Source of the DNA: Chamaea fasciata | Taxonomy: Eukaryota > Chordata > Aves > Passeriformes > Sylviidae | DNA: 64,000 nucleotides | Direction: 5' to 3' | Assembly: GCA_029207755.1 (NCBI GenBank) | Contig: JARCOQ010000012.1 | Location: 1,405,001 to 1,469,000, forward strand | Notes under the pieces: generated by a model | Databases searched by the model: none | The model's input: the letters and a program-made list of their open reading frames with translations, nothing else | Told to the model about the DNA's origin: nothing | Translations under genes and position numbers: made by a program | In this document: positions 35,360-46,000 of the stretch, in pieces | How positions within the stretch are numbered: the stretch's first letter is position 1 | Layout of the letters: each line of letters starts with the position of its first letter

Positions 35360-35590
35360 GGATAATTCGGGTGGAGAGGGACTTCAGGAGGTCCCCTCAG
35401 TCAGTCTCGAGCTGCTCTGTCAGTGTTCATGACTGTTCTTATTTCAGCACTCTAAGGTTCTGAACCTGGTTCTAACTCCACGTTCTCTGGAGCTGTGGGG
35501 AGCTGGGCTCATCTTAGTAGTTAGCACTTCTTAAATGTCTGTCCAATCTGCCTGTGAAGGTTGCATTCAATTCCCTATAACCTTAGAAGA
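35360..35590 (-). mobile_element. Diverged CR1 LINE 3' fragment
   Basis: It opens with GATAATTCGGGTGGAGAGGG then ACTTCAGGAGGTC, matching the CR1 block AATTCAGGTTGGAAGGGACC-TCAGGAGGTC. It ends with CTTAAATGTCTGTCCAATCT, GCCT and CATTCAATTCCCT, paralleling the downstream CR1 block around CCTAATGTC-AATCTGCC and CCATTCCCT. The middle is too diverged to align by eye. CR1 sense is on the minus strand. Age and edges are approximate. Confidence 0.45.
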
Positions 35591-36839
35591 GTTTTTATCG
35601 AGGATAGATACAGCAAAGACAGACTTGTCTTCTCACTCAGCTCTGAAAGCTTTCGTTTTGTTTGACAACATTTTATACTGAGCTTGGCTCATTCTCTCAC
35701 AAGGAGAAAGTATGCAAACTTTACATAGAAGTGGGCAGAAAATTTGGCTACATTTGTTTGCTATAGCAAACACCAACTCGCAGAAAGGCAAACATACTGA
35801 TTGTGTCGAAACTTTAAGAAAACATGTCTGGTGCCCAGTATGGAATTTTGGATCAAAATGACAAAGGAAAATGCAGAAGTAACTGCAGTTTGAGACCCAG
35901 AGTATTTATATGGATGTTGCCTATTTGGATTTCGTTGTTTGATTTGTTTTATTTTTTACTCCCACCATCTCTCTCTCTCAGCCCTATGAGTTAGGCTTCC
36001 TTTAGGTGTAATACTTAAAAAAATTCAAGGTCTTTGTGGCTTGGAAGAAGAAATAAACCTCTATTTCCATCTGTACCACATCTAGATAGGAAGCCTCATC
36101 TTTCGTGGGCTGAATTTCTGTTTCCAGAGAAGCAGCATGCTGGTTTGATGGCCCTGCCATCCCTGGAATACAGTGGAGGAGACTGCTTAGAACATTTTGT
36201 GCCACTCTGGAGTGAATTCCACAGGCCAGGCCCTGCACAGACACATTTCCATCCATCCCCTGCAATGCATGTGGCAGCAGCATTCCATCTGTTTCTAATG
36301 AGGCATAGCGGGGGAGGAAATCTTATGCATAAACATCTCCCACATCACTTATGTTCCATTGAAGAACATCTCTGCAACAGTATTTGCTTGTGACAAAGAT
36401 TTTTAGCTGTTTGTTTATTTTAATACCTGTGGATGTCAAACAGAAGAGATTAGCCAGTTCCTGAACCTGGCAAATTCCCTGGCTGAAATTTCCCTGTATT
36501 TTGAGACCCAATTCTTGAGAATAAAATTGTAAAAGCCTTGCATACATTCTCCAAAGTATAGATAATAATTTTATATGTACCTATTCTATTTTAGGGTTGA
36601 GGCAGTTGTAGCTGGACTTAACTCTAAACAAAGAGCAAGCTGTTCTTTATTTAATTCCAGTTATAAACATGTTATAGCAAAATATAAATGGAGGGCGAAA
36701 CAAAGGAACAAAACTACCACTTTGCATGGGCATTCTTTTAAAATGTGCATTTCTTTGTATGGAAGAGAACTGCAATGTTTTTTTTTAGAGGCAAATAGTT
36801 TACTGTGATGTGTATGAAATAGAATTTTGATAGACAGAA
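35591..36839. other. Noncoding sequence
   Basis: No gene. 36002-36393 has frames on opposite strands (93 minus, 119 plus), so at most one could be real, and neither resembles a known protein. 36560-36800 is AT-rich. Confidence 0.5.
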
Positions 36840-37480
36840 TAAGCTGCAATCCAGCTCTAAACTATAGATTTTCAAGCAGATTGATGCAACAAATTGTTAG
36901 CAAATAGCAGTTTGCAATTTGATGCTAATTAGACATAAGGCAAATATGTGCCATGACAAATTAGCAGCAAACCATACTGAAAAGGATTAGCAAGAGCTGG
37001 CACAGAGACTGCTCGATTTTGCATACTTCCTTGTCTTAGTCTAGGAGGTCTGAGCCAGTTTTCCTTCTCTGTAAATAAGAAACCAGAGCAGAGATCACAG
37101 GCATGCTAGAATGCCTTTAATTGCATATTTGAAATGTTTTAACTCTCTCTTAATCCCATGGAGGCTTTTCTCCATACCACCAGCTTTATTATCCTGGGAG
37201 ATGATCAAGTACTTTATCCATTTAATATTATAACTAAATACATTATGAGGTAAGTAACTCACGGGGTTATTTACTTTAGCGAGTCTATTGTACTTATAGA
37301 TTTAAGAAAAAAGCCCCATTCTTATTCAAAACACCTTTGCTTAACTCCCTGCAAATGTGTTTTTCAGCGGATTTAATTATTCATTTCATTAATAAATTAA
37401 TTTTTGCTAGAGGATTATCGCATTTCTTTATTGATGTGCACAATACCATTGTAGCAGTTAGTGTAGATCAAACTCATCAC
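36840..37480. promoter_or_regulatory. Candidate conserved developmental enhancer block
   Basis: A dense set of homeodomain-type sites: the palindrome CTAATTAG at 36925-36932, GGATTA at 36984-36989 and TAATCC at 37151-37156 (both OTX-type), and TTAATTGCAT near 37118-37127. Composition is complex and AT-rich, there is no recognised repeat, and no frame longer than 60 codons. Together this is the typical look of a long conserved enhancer near a developmental gene. Conservation is not tested. Confidence 0.4.
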
Positions 37481-39141
37481 CGTATCCAGATGAGATAATG
37501 CAGTTGTGTTTTCAAACCAGAGAGAAGCAGGAGGAAATTTTTAAGTCAGGTCTTCAGACCCATGCCTGAATACCAACACAGGTGTAAGCACGACTTCAGA
37601 ACTAAAGCGAAAACTGCTCTTGCATCTTTGCAGGGTGACATAATTTCATTAGGATTAAGAATGCTAGACAAAATCCACAGAAAAAAGACCTGTTTGCTAA
37701 ATTTAGCAGCTCCTCCTTTCTTTTTGTGGCTGCTTGTTTGTTTAGTTTTTTAAATTAAGAGTTTCTGAGGTAAACCATCGCATTCCCCAAGCTTTCTACT
37801 CATATTTGCTGGTGTGTACTTCAGTTTGGATATGTAAAATGACGTGTTTATACTTCAAGGAATCATTGGGTAGATCAGAGGTTCCTAAATGCAGTTTCTC
37901 TTTCAAATCTGACTTTCTAGGGCATACAAGACATTTAGTTTACTGGGCTGGTGGTTGTTGTCTGTAATTATATATTTATATTACATTCCCAACATTCCTG
38001 TGTCTATGTAAGGATCAAAAAGATTGTTAGAAATAGTTCAAAGGTGCTAAAACATTGTGTAGTTAGATGTAAACACGCAGTTCGGTTACCAAAATAAATG
38101 AAGTGGGAAAATAAAAGGATATTATGCACAAAAGATTGTTCTTTCATAAGTCTTGGAGAGAATTCCTCAGACAATTTAAACCACGATCAGTAACAAGTTT
38201 TGCCACAGCACTGTCTTCCCACATAAACAGCATGATAACACACTAGTAAGGATTTACAAAACGGTGATGAAAGCAGTTGTGCTGTTTGCAACGAAATAAA
38301 AAAAGGGAAAACTCCAGGCCTTCCCTGCAATTTCTGAAGACATCTATATAGAATTCACACGAAAGGCACTGTCCTGTAAAAGCTTCTGTGTGGCCTGAGG
38401 CCTGGAGAGGTGGTGCCAGTATCGCCAGGCTGTCTCACTGACTGTTTGCCTGCTTCCCTTTGCCGATACTTTTGCCCACTTGCCACATCACATCAGGAAT
38501 TTGGGCAATGATCTTTATGCTGGTGCAAAATCTTAGAAAAGTGAGTTGATTGCCTTCTGGGCACAAAGCTTTATTTCCTTTTTGTTGCCCCCTGCACAGA
38601 CTCTTGGTGAATTCTTGGTGGGCATTTATTTGCCTGCACTGAAAGAGTGTAGCAAGCCGTCAGGAGGTAAATGTACACTAAAAGCTGTAATAGTTAAAAG
38701 GGATGCTGTGAAGAATTTTAGGATTACATGCGACATATAAATGGCTGCAATTTCCAAAGAGCAATTCATTTCTAGCCAAGCCTTTTCACACGGTATCTTC
38801 CCTCACAAAAGCATCACAAATTTTCTGCCCATAGTGTTTCTCCCGAACACCCCCACTGCTCGATTCAATGACAGCCTTCCTGGCAGTGCCTAAACAGATT
38901 TTGCATTTTTCTGTAGATGCAGTGTCAGCCCAGCTACTGCCTGTGAGGGCTTGGCTGCTCGTGGCTGCTGTGGCAAATCTTTGTGCTGGGGGACAGATGT
39001 TCCCCGCCGTGCTGGGGAGCTGGGTGGGCAGCACCCACTGACTTGGAGCATGTTGGATGTTGGGAATCTCCTCTGGGGCAGCCACTGCTTCCCAGCCACC
39101 TCCCAGTTCCAGGCCTTAGCACCAGCTGTAAGTAGGACGTC
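37481..39141. other. Noncoding sequence
   Basis: No gene. 38900-39120 is GC-richer, with three overlapping frames on both strands and none convincing. 37870-37890 has a weak resemblance to a hAT transposon end that I do not accept. The rest is AT-rich single-copy DNA. Confidence 0.5.
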
Positions 39142-39170
39142 TTTTTTTTTTATTTATTTATTTTATTTTT
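39142..39170 (+). repeat. T10 and (ATTT)n low-complexity run
   Basis: Ten T followed by several ATTT/ATTTT units. A minor microsatellite. Confidence 0.85.
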
Positions 39171-39854
39171 GGGATAGGGCTTGATTTTTTTCTGTTCTGG
39201 TTTCTCCCACGTGTCTTTCAGAGAAGACAAAGTTGGTTGTGAATTTTTTGAATGTAGATTTGTTTCTAAATAAGGAGAAAAAGATGAAAAACATGGGGCA
39301 GGAAAAAGATATTTGATGGAAATGAAATCTACATAAATTTCTTAAGCTGCTAGAAAGCATTACAAACACACAAAAAACCCCCGTAAAGAAGAGACTAGTA
39401 CTTTTGTTGGTTTGTGCAGGTTATTTAATCTGGCTTGGGAAAAGATAGTAGATGTTAGGTTAGAGCAAATTCATCCTGATAAAGCACGCGTATTTTTTGA
39501 CAAATGTATTATCTCTTTAGATCATGGGATTAATAAGATACATTGTCCCCAGGAAAATATGTGCACTCATGGAGAACCTTATTGACATTGCTGCAGAGAG
39601 GTGAGTTCAAAAGGCCAGATATTAAAAACAGTTTTTTGAGGCAGTGAAGATAGTTTTGTTTTTTTTTACTTGAAACTACGTGAGTTTGCATTTGTGTCAC
39701 TTAGAGTGCGTGACTGTAGACTGACCTCAGTTATGTGCACGTTTATTTGTGTAAAGACAAATACGTAGGAAAAATGCTGATGTGCTACAGATTTGACTTC
39801 CAAAGTCCTGCTTGGTTCTGTTGTACCTGGGGATGGGAATCAGAGGGTGCCTGT
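39171..39854. other. Noncoding sequence
   Basis: No gene or repeat recognised. A short T run lies near 39658-39668. Confidence 0.5.
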
Positions 39855-40030
39855 GGCTGGCAGGGAATCTCTCAAGATCCTTGGGTCCATCCCCCTGCCG
39901 AGGCAGGGTCACCTGGAGCAGGTGACACCGGACCATGTCCAGGTGGGTTTTGGACCTCTCCGGACAGGGGGACTCCACAAACTCCCTGAGCAGCTTTTCC
40001 AGGGCTCTGCCAGCCTCAAAATAAATGCTG
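39855..40030 (-). mobile_element. CR1 LINE 3' fragment, best preserved
   Basis: The plus strand follows the complement of a bird CR1 3' region block by block: CCCCCTGCCGAGGCAGGGTC, ACCTGGAGCAGGTGACACCG, CATGTCCAGGTGGGTTTTGG, CTCTCCGGACAGGGGGACTC, CACAAACTCCCTGAGCAGC, CCAGGGCTCTGCCAGCCTCA. The ACCTGGAGCAGGTGACAC variant resembles CR1 subfamilies of modern birds. The element's sense strand is minus. It is truncated at both ends and non-coding. This is the main evidence that the window is avian. Confidence 0.8.
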
Positions 40031-41299
40031 ATGTGTGCTTAACTCTGCTAAGACTAATTTTGACAGTTTTACTATAAAATCATTCAAGTTATCCTTACCA
40101 ATATTATTAGTATTTACAATGGATATGGTACGACAGAATCTGACGCTTCTCCGAGACGTTGAAATATTTGGGGTTGTCTGGGGATTCTGGAATGCTCATA
40201 ATAATCATGAAACATTTATGGCCTTTATCTGCATATCTAAAATTCATCAATGAATTTAAACAGGAGAATCTTTAAAAAAATTAAACAAAATATTATCCTG
40301 CTGTAATTTGTAGTTGGTTTCTTTTATCTGTTTAAGATGCTTGAATTCACTCTGTTAGCAAATTTCTCTTGACAAGCACACCTATTTATTATTACTAAGC
40401 ATCCTTTTTAGGAATGTCTGAAATGACACATGTATTGTTTTAAATAAGATCATAGAGTTAATTTTTAACCACACAAGCAACGCAGTAAGAATAGAGTGAA
40501 CAAAACATAATTAATAGTTTTATGCCATTCGTCAGGATCATTTTATTTGCTGCCAGCATATGCCAAATGCAAAAACATTTTAACTTCAATTAAAAATTTT
40601 AAACAAGATTAAAGCTGTTGTCATTGAAATCATGGAACGTATATACTTCTAGGTATTGTGTGCGTTCCTGAATAGCTGCATGTCTTCAAGCAAGGAAATG
40701 TCACTGGGACAGCAGAGGTGTGTGAGAACTTCACCACTCTGCAAAGGAGAAGGAAACAGCTGTTTCTGCATTCCCCCACTTACAGTGACACAGCTTCCCT
40801 CTGGCCTCAAATACACATTTCATTCTCCACTGGAAAAGGAAGTGAAGGAAATAGCACCACTTCTATATTTTGTGCTTTGTTGAGGAATTATGATACCACA
40901 GCCACAGTGTTTTAGGTGCATGGAGAAAAAATTTTATACTACTGTGTGTGTGTTTTATTTTGTTTTTTCCTTGCTTTGGGCTTTCTTAAAAATATTATTT
41001 TTAATTTTTTTTTCTTAATAATTGTATCGTGCTTCACAATACCTGTATTATTGCTGCCTCACTAGATAGGATCTTATCACTGCCAGGGATCAGGCTGTCT
41101 TGCTGAGTTATTGTCACAGCTAAGGATATTTTAAACACCAAAGACCTGTTTCATCCTGAATTAGTGGCTGGTCAGAGTTTGAGTTTGGGTACCAGTGCCA
41201 CCTCAGCAGTTTGAAACCAAGAGCATGACCTAGAGGAAATAAAGTAGTACATACGGTCTTCAACTCCTGGGTAGTAAAACACTTCAGTGCTTATTTAAA
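40031..41299. other. AT-rich noncoding sequence
   Basis: No gene. 40250-40630 is AT-rich and complex with TAAT cores. 40656-40915 has overlapping plus frames without family resemblance. T-rich at 40940-41020. Confidence 0.5.
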
Positions 41300-42200
41300 T
41301 TTAAACATGCCTGAACCATATAAATTCCTTATTAATTGCTGATTTGTTAATTTTAGTGGATTTATTAAATTGAAGACTCAAGAAGCGAAGAGCCCCCACA
41401 GGATGATAGGACTAAGGAAGATCCGTACTGAATATCTGAACTCCCCTAAGGGCTCCCAGCTCCCTGTTTACTTAGGCACACACCAACATGCAGATTTCCT
41501 GCCTGGTGTACTGCAGTGCAGGGGGAAGATCCCAGATTATTTGCTACCAAGCCGGTACCTTTGATGTGATACTGTGCAGAATCATGCAAAAACAATTAGT
41601 GCCCTGAATGAGGCCCATGCTAATGAGGCTGTCTCAGTGTAAACCTTCGCCGTGGCCCGTCAAGAAATGGTGTTGGTAATGCTACCAAAGATTGCAGTGT
41701 TATTGAGGGTTTGGACCGGAGATTGTGTTCTGCTCCTGCATTGCTTAATTCTGAAGCTGATGGTTGAATAAGCAGCAGATGGTAGAGACTTCTGTAAGTG
41801 CAGGGTATTTTCAAATTAACTTAAATACACTGTATGGGACCGAGGCACAGAGCAGCGTTGTAAATCGTAGCTATGCGCTTGGAGATGTGCAGTGAGGACT
41901 GCAACTTCCAGTTTTCTAGATGTCAATTCAGCTTTTGTTCTCTGTTCCATTTCTGGAACAGAAACCCTTCATCAGTTTGTGAATTTAGGTTCAGCAGAAA
42001 CGAGGGGGAAAGGATATCTGGAATCAAAACACTGGCAACAATAATAACAATTTAAAAATACTTATAAGGGGGCACATATAGTATGAATGGAGAAATCATC
42101 ATAAATGATGCCTCTCAGGCTACTAGAAATATTTGTATTTGCTGAGGAAAGGGCAATTACAGAAAAAAGCCAGCTTAATGAAATGCATTTGGACCATTGG
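41300..42200. promoter_or_regulatory. Candidate conserved noncoding interval
   Basis: It has several conserved-looking patches: ATTAATTG at 41331-41338 with further TTAAT cores, a CpG-retaining patch at 41645-41660, and complex AT-rich sequence at 42060-42200. A stretch near 41840-41865 recalls the GAGGCACAGAG part of MIR but does not extend. No frame shows coding character. It may be two or three separate elements. Confidence 0.3.
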
Positions 42201-42589
42201 AAAAATAATGGACAGTGGAGAACTGGCCAGTGCTCAGCACCGCTACAAGTTAGCAGGGCTCCCAGAGACTCAGGATTAACAGTGATGTAGACAGTATATT
42301 TATTAGATTTATTTGCATTGTAGAGACTCAAGTGAAGCTGTGTATGGAATGCAAAATAAAAGGCAAAAAAAAAATATACATGACAACAATTTTTGCTTAG
42401 TCAAGTCCATAGCAGCCTCTGAGGAATTCTGGAGATCTAACTGATTTAGGCAGTTAGGGAGCAGAAATCCAAATGTACTCAGTTTTGACAAATTTCCTGC
42501 AATGTTAATTTTGTAGAATTATTTGCAGTATTCATAGCCATTGATTGAATTCTAAATTAGCAACGAGGACTCGATAGAAAGAACTTCAG
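42201..42589. other. Noncoding sequence
   Basis: Contains a POU-type ATTTGCAT at 42311-42318 and an A-rich run near 42366-42375. No gene. Confidence 0.45.
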
Positions 42590-42655
42590 TGAAATTCAGA
42601 TCCTGCTGAAGTCTCTGGGAGTTTTGCCTTTTCTTTCAGTGGGGATAGAGTTTCC
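42590..42655. repeat. Probable ancient amniote interspersed repeat
   Basis: CAGATCCTGCTGAAGTCTCT, GGGAGTTTTGCCTTTTCTTT and CAGTGGGGATAGAGTTTCC run parallel to an old sauropsid repeat remembered as GGATCCTGC-GAAGTCAATGG, GAGTTTTGCCATTGACTTCA, ATGGGAGCAGGATTTGGCC. The consensus is itself near-palindromic. By-eye match; no family name is offered. Confidence 0.4.
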
Positions 42656-42681
42656 CCATGATCATCATTACTGCAGACAGC

Positions 42682-43161
42682 TCAATAGAAAAGGCTGCTC
42701 AGTTCACAGCGGTGGTCCGAGCAGCCAGCAAAATGCTTGGGTGAATATAGAATGGGTTGGAAAATAATACTGCAAATATTATGATACCTATCAGTGATAT
42801 CCTCTTGCCTGGAATACACTGCTGAATTCATACTTTTCTGCTTGAAAATATACATCATAAACAGGAAGAGTAAAGTAATAGTCATAAAAAGTGTCCAGAA
42901 GCATAGAGGATTTAACGTGCAAAGAGTAAAAATAGGGGAGCTTATGTGAAGTGAATGAGATGGTAAGTAAGGTTTTGTAGGAAAGGAATGATTTACACAA
43001 GGTAAATCTGATTTCTTTCTTGGCTTTGCCCCATACCGCAAACAGAGAAGTGTGCCAACAGACTGAAAATTGATAAGGAGGAGGTTTTGATGGTATGCAG
43101 GATAGGCCTTAGAGCTGAAGGAAGTCTTTGGAGGGAAAAGTGTGGCAGGATAACAAAACAA
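42682..43161 (-). other. 159-codon open frame, unidentified
   Basis: The longest frame not inflated by a homopolymer. It reads Ser/Leu/Phe/Tyr-rich with a hydrophobic stretch (CFWTLFMTITLLFLFMMYIF) near residue 95 and no recognised domain. Roughly one such run in several windows of this size is expected by chance, so it is marginal. No splice or promoter signal is evident. An old pseudogene is possible. Confidence 0.15.
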
Positions 43162-46000
43162 AACTGGACATCCATGTTTGTAAGGCAGTTCTCATAGATG
43201 CTGTGAAATAAAGCAGGAAAGCACAAGCTAAAACTCATCCTCTGACAAAATTTTCTGTCTGCCTTTGGGATAGTGATGATTTTTTGGGTTTTTTTTCCCC
43301 ACATCTGGGAACCTGTTTGTTACAGGCGATGGGGTGGGACGCTGAATTAGGTCACACACTCGTGTGATTTGTTTAACTTATCCCTTCCATGCCTGGGGCT
43401 GTCCTGGGGGTGCAGTTCAGGGGATGGAGAGAGGCTGCTCAGAGGCCCAGAGTGTCCCAGGCTGGCTGTGCCCTCCTGCTCTGCACAGCTAAGGAGCTCT
43501 GTGGAAGTCTTCTGCTGAAGGAGGATTCTCTTCTCCCCATCAGAGCTCAGGGAATCTTTAACCTTTGATGGAAAGTAGGATTTACACTTACATATTTGTC
43601 TTTTGTCTTGGGACAATGAATTAAGTCTCCTAAGAGACTGCAGACTCTTCTGGTAGGTAACTTCAGTCTCTAAATGTCCTTTTTAGCTTTTCAAGTAAAA
43701 CACATTCTGATTTGAGGAATGCTGGTGCCACACAATGTGGTAGGAGTGGATTGATAACATCCAGATGTTGTCAATATGCAAGTTTGTAATTTTTTTTTTT
43801 AAATTTTTTTCAGCAAGAGTTTCTGACATTATTTTTATGCTAAAGTACAGTTTTGTATAAAAACCAGTAGAAACAACTTAGAATAGCTAGAAATGCTTAA
43901 TGATGAGGGTGGTGCACAGCTGAAGCATTACCAGTGGAGTTGCTTGCTCACTGATTTGTTGCCAGGTAGCGAGCCAATTAGCAGTGCTGGTTATTATTTA
44001 CTTTTCATGCTATATATCACTAAAATTGTGCTGTTGATTTATCATTTATATTGTTGTATTGTCAGCATAATTTATTCAGATCATGCTGAGATACCTGGGA
44101 AATTAAGTAATAAAGAGAATGGCATAGAATGTGTCTGTATTCAGAGATATTTACTTTGCTTTTAATGAGAATGCATGTTCAGGTAAAACATAGATCATTT
44201 AGCTATTAAATTGTTTTTTAATAAACCTGTTAAAAGTTTGTACCTTGGATTTTCTATAAATAAAAAGGCCTGGTTTCAATTCTAATCTGATTTTTACCAT
44301 TAAGTAAGAAACTTTTTACAGATTAGGTTGAATAGCAGATCAACTAATTGTGCCAACTTAGTTGATTAATGGTTTGCAGGAAGTTGTACTAGTTGAGATA
44401 TTCCTGAGGTATCCAGTGTTGTTTATGTATTTGATATTGCTTCAATTCTTTCAGCAAATACAAACATAGATTTTTTTATTTGAAATTCCTTCCTAATTGC
44501 TTGAATTATTAAAAAAAAGCAAAATTGAAAGCAAGTATTTCACAAGAAATAAATACTTTGAATACATTCAGCTGACTAGAAAAGGTCAAGGCTTTGACTT
44601 TAGAATGCTTTTTGTACATTTTTATCCTTAGCTGGGACTAGAACTTGTCAGAGGCCTTTGTACAGCTTCATCTTACCGCTTTTTAATCATCCTCTCTGGT
44701 TCTTTCAAAATCTTTAGACTGACAAATAGATCTGTGTGTGTATGCAGGAGGTTGGCTCTAGTCAGGAATGGTTCTCTCCTGGGTGTTCCATACGGGGAAA
44801 AGGGCCTGGTGCTACCAGTGGCTGGATGTGCTTTTCCATTATGACAATGGTGTTTCTTTCTAAACTTGTGAAAATTAACTTCCAAATGAGGCAATAATTC
44901 AAAGCAAAGTGGAAGAGGATATTATTTTCCCTAAGCTATTAACCCCCCCCTTACCTTTTTCAGCTGCCTTTATTTTCTGTTTGCAGTGATAGCTCTAACA
45001 CACTGGCAGAACCCCATAAACCCCACTTATTTCTAGTCAGTCTTGATGCTGGAACCTTTTAAACAGCTCTATTGGCTCCAGAACTTGAATTTTCTGCCAG
45101 TCTTGTGTCATGGTTTTCAGTTTTCACGGCACTGCTCCTTTGCAGTGACTCTACTGGGTATGGTCAGACCTGAGAATGAATGAGTCCAAGGAGAAAACGT
45201 CAGTAATCCCTGAGCGATCATCCAATTTTCTGTTTACTAACTTTTAGTTGATCATCTTTGCATATATTTGGTGTGAAGGAATTTTTATATGCCTTCAGGA
45301 ATCAAGGGGGAGAAGTTTCTGCCAAAGGACAGAATCCTGAAAATGGTGGTTCTTAATTAAAATATCTCTGCTAATCCCTTGTGTGAATTTTGATACAGGG
45401 TTGAGGTCAGTTGTACGATGACATGATTGAAAAATGTCAAGGAAAAAATGACTACTGAGCTAGAAACCTCGCAGTTACAAGGCTCAGAACAACTTGGATC
45501 AATCCTATGTCTTTACAGTCAAGAAGGGAAATTTAAATGATACCTTATTTCATTGCTCGTAAGTAGGAGATGTTTTTATCCTTTTGCAATCTTGTGTAGC
45601 AGAAGAACAGCACTTGCAGTAAGTGGGTGTAAAAGCATTTTCAGAGGCTGAAATCAGGGGGGTACTATGGTTTGTGTGTTAAATTGTCTTCAAGGGTACA
45701 AGGTGCATTCAGCTGGATTATCTAGAGGCTGAAAACTTTGTAAATTAAGAACCAGCAAGCCTCTAGTGAAATGTTTATTGTATTACTAAGTAAGGATATT
45801 TCATTTACTTATTTTGACAACCGTAGGTTAGTTTCAGTTGGAAGTTATTCATGAAATGTGAGTGTATGTGAGTCATATTTTATGAAAATATTGAAATCTG
45901 AACTTGAGACAGGGAGCATTGCACGATAAAACATTGGGAGTCTGTGTGTCTGTGTGCAGAGGATGGGAAAACTCCTTTATTTTGGCCATAAGATGTGTGA
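43162..46000. other. Noncoding sequence
   Basis: No gene. 43380-43510 is GC-rich but CpG-poor. T-rich at 43790-43810. 44160-44620 is very AT-rich with TTAAT cores. C8 lies at 44943-44950. Frames up to 90 codons have no family resemblance. Confidence 0.5.

Noticed and set aside
37872..37890. hAT-type transposon end near CAGAGGTTCCTAAATG
   Set aside because: No inverted partner or 8-base target duplication found nearby.
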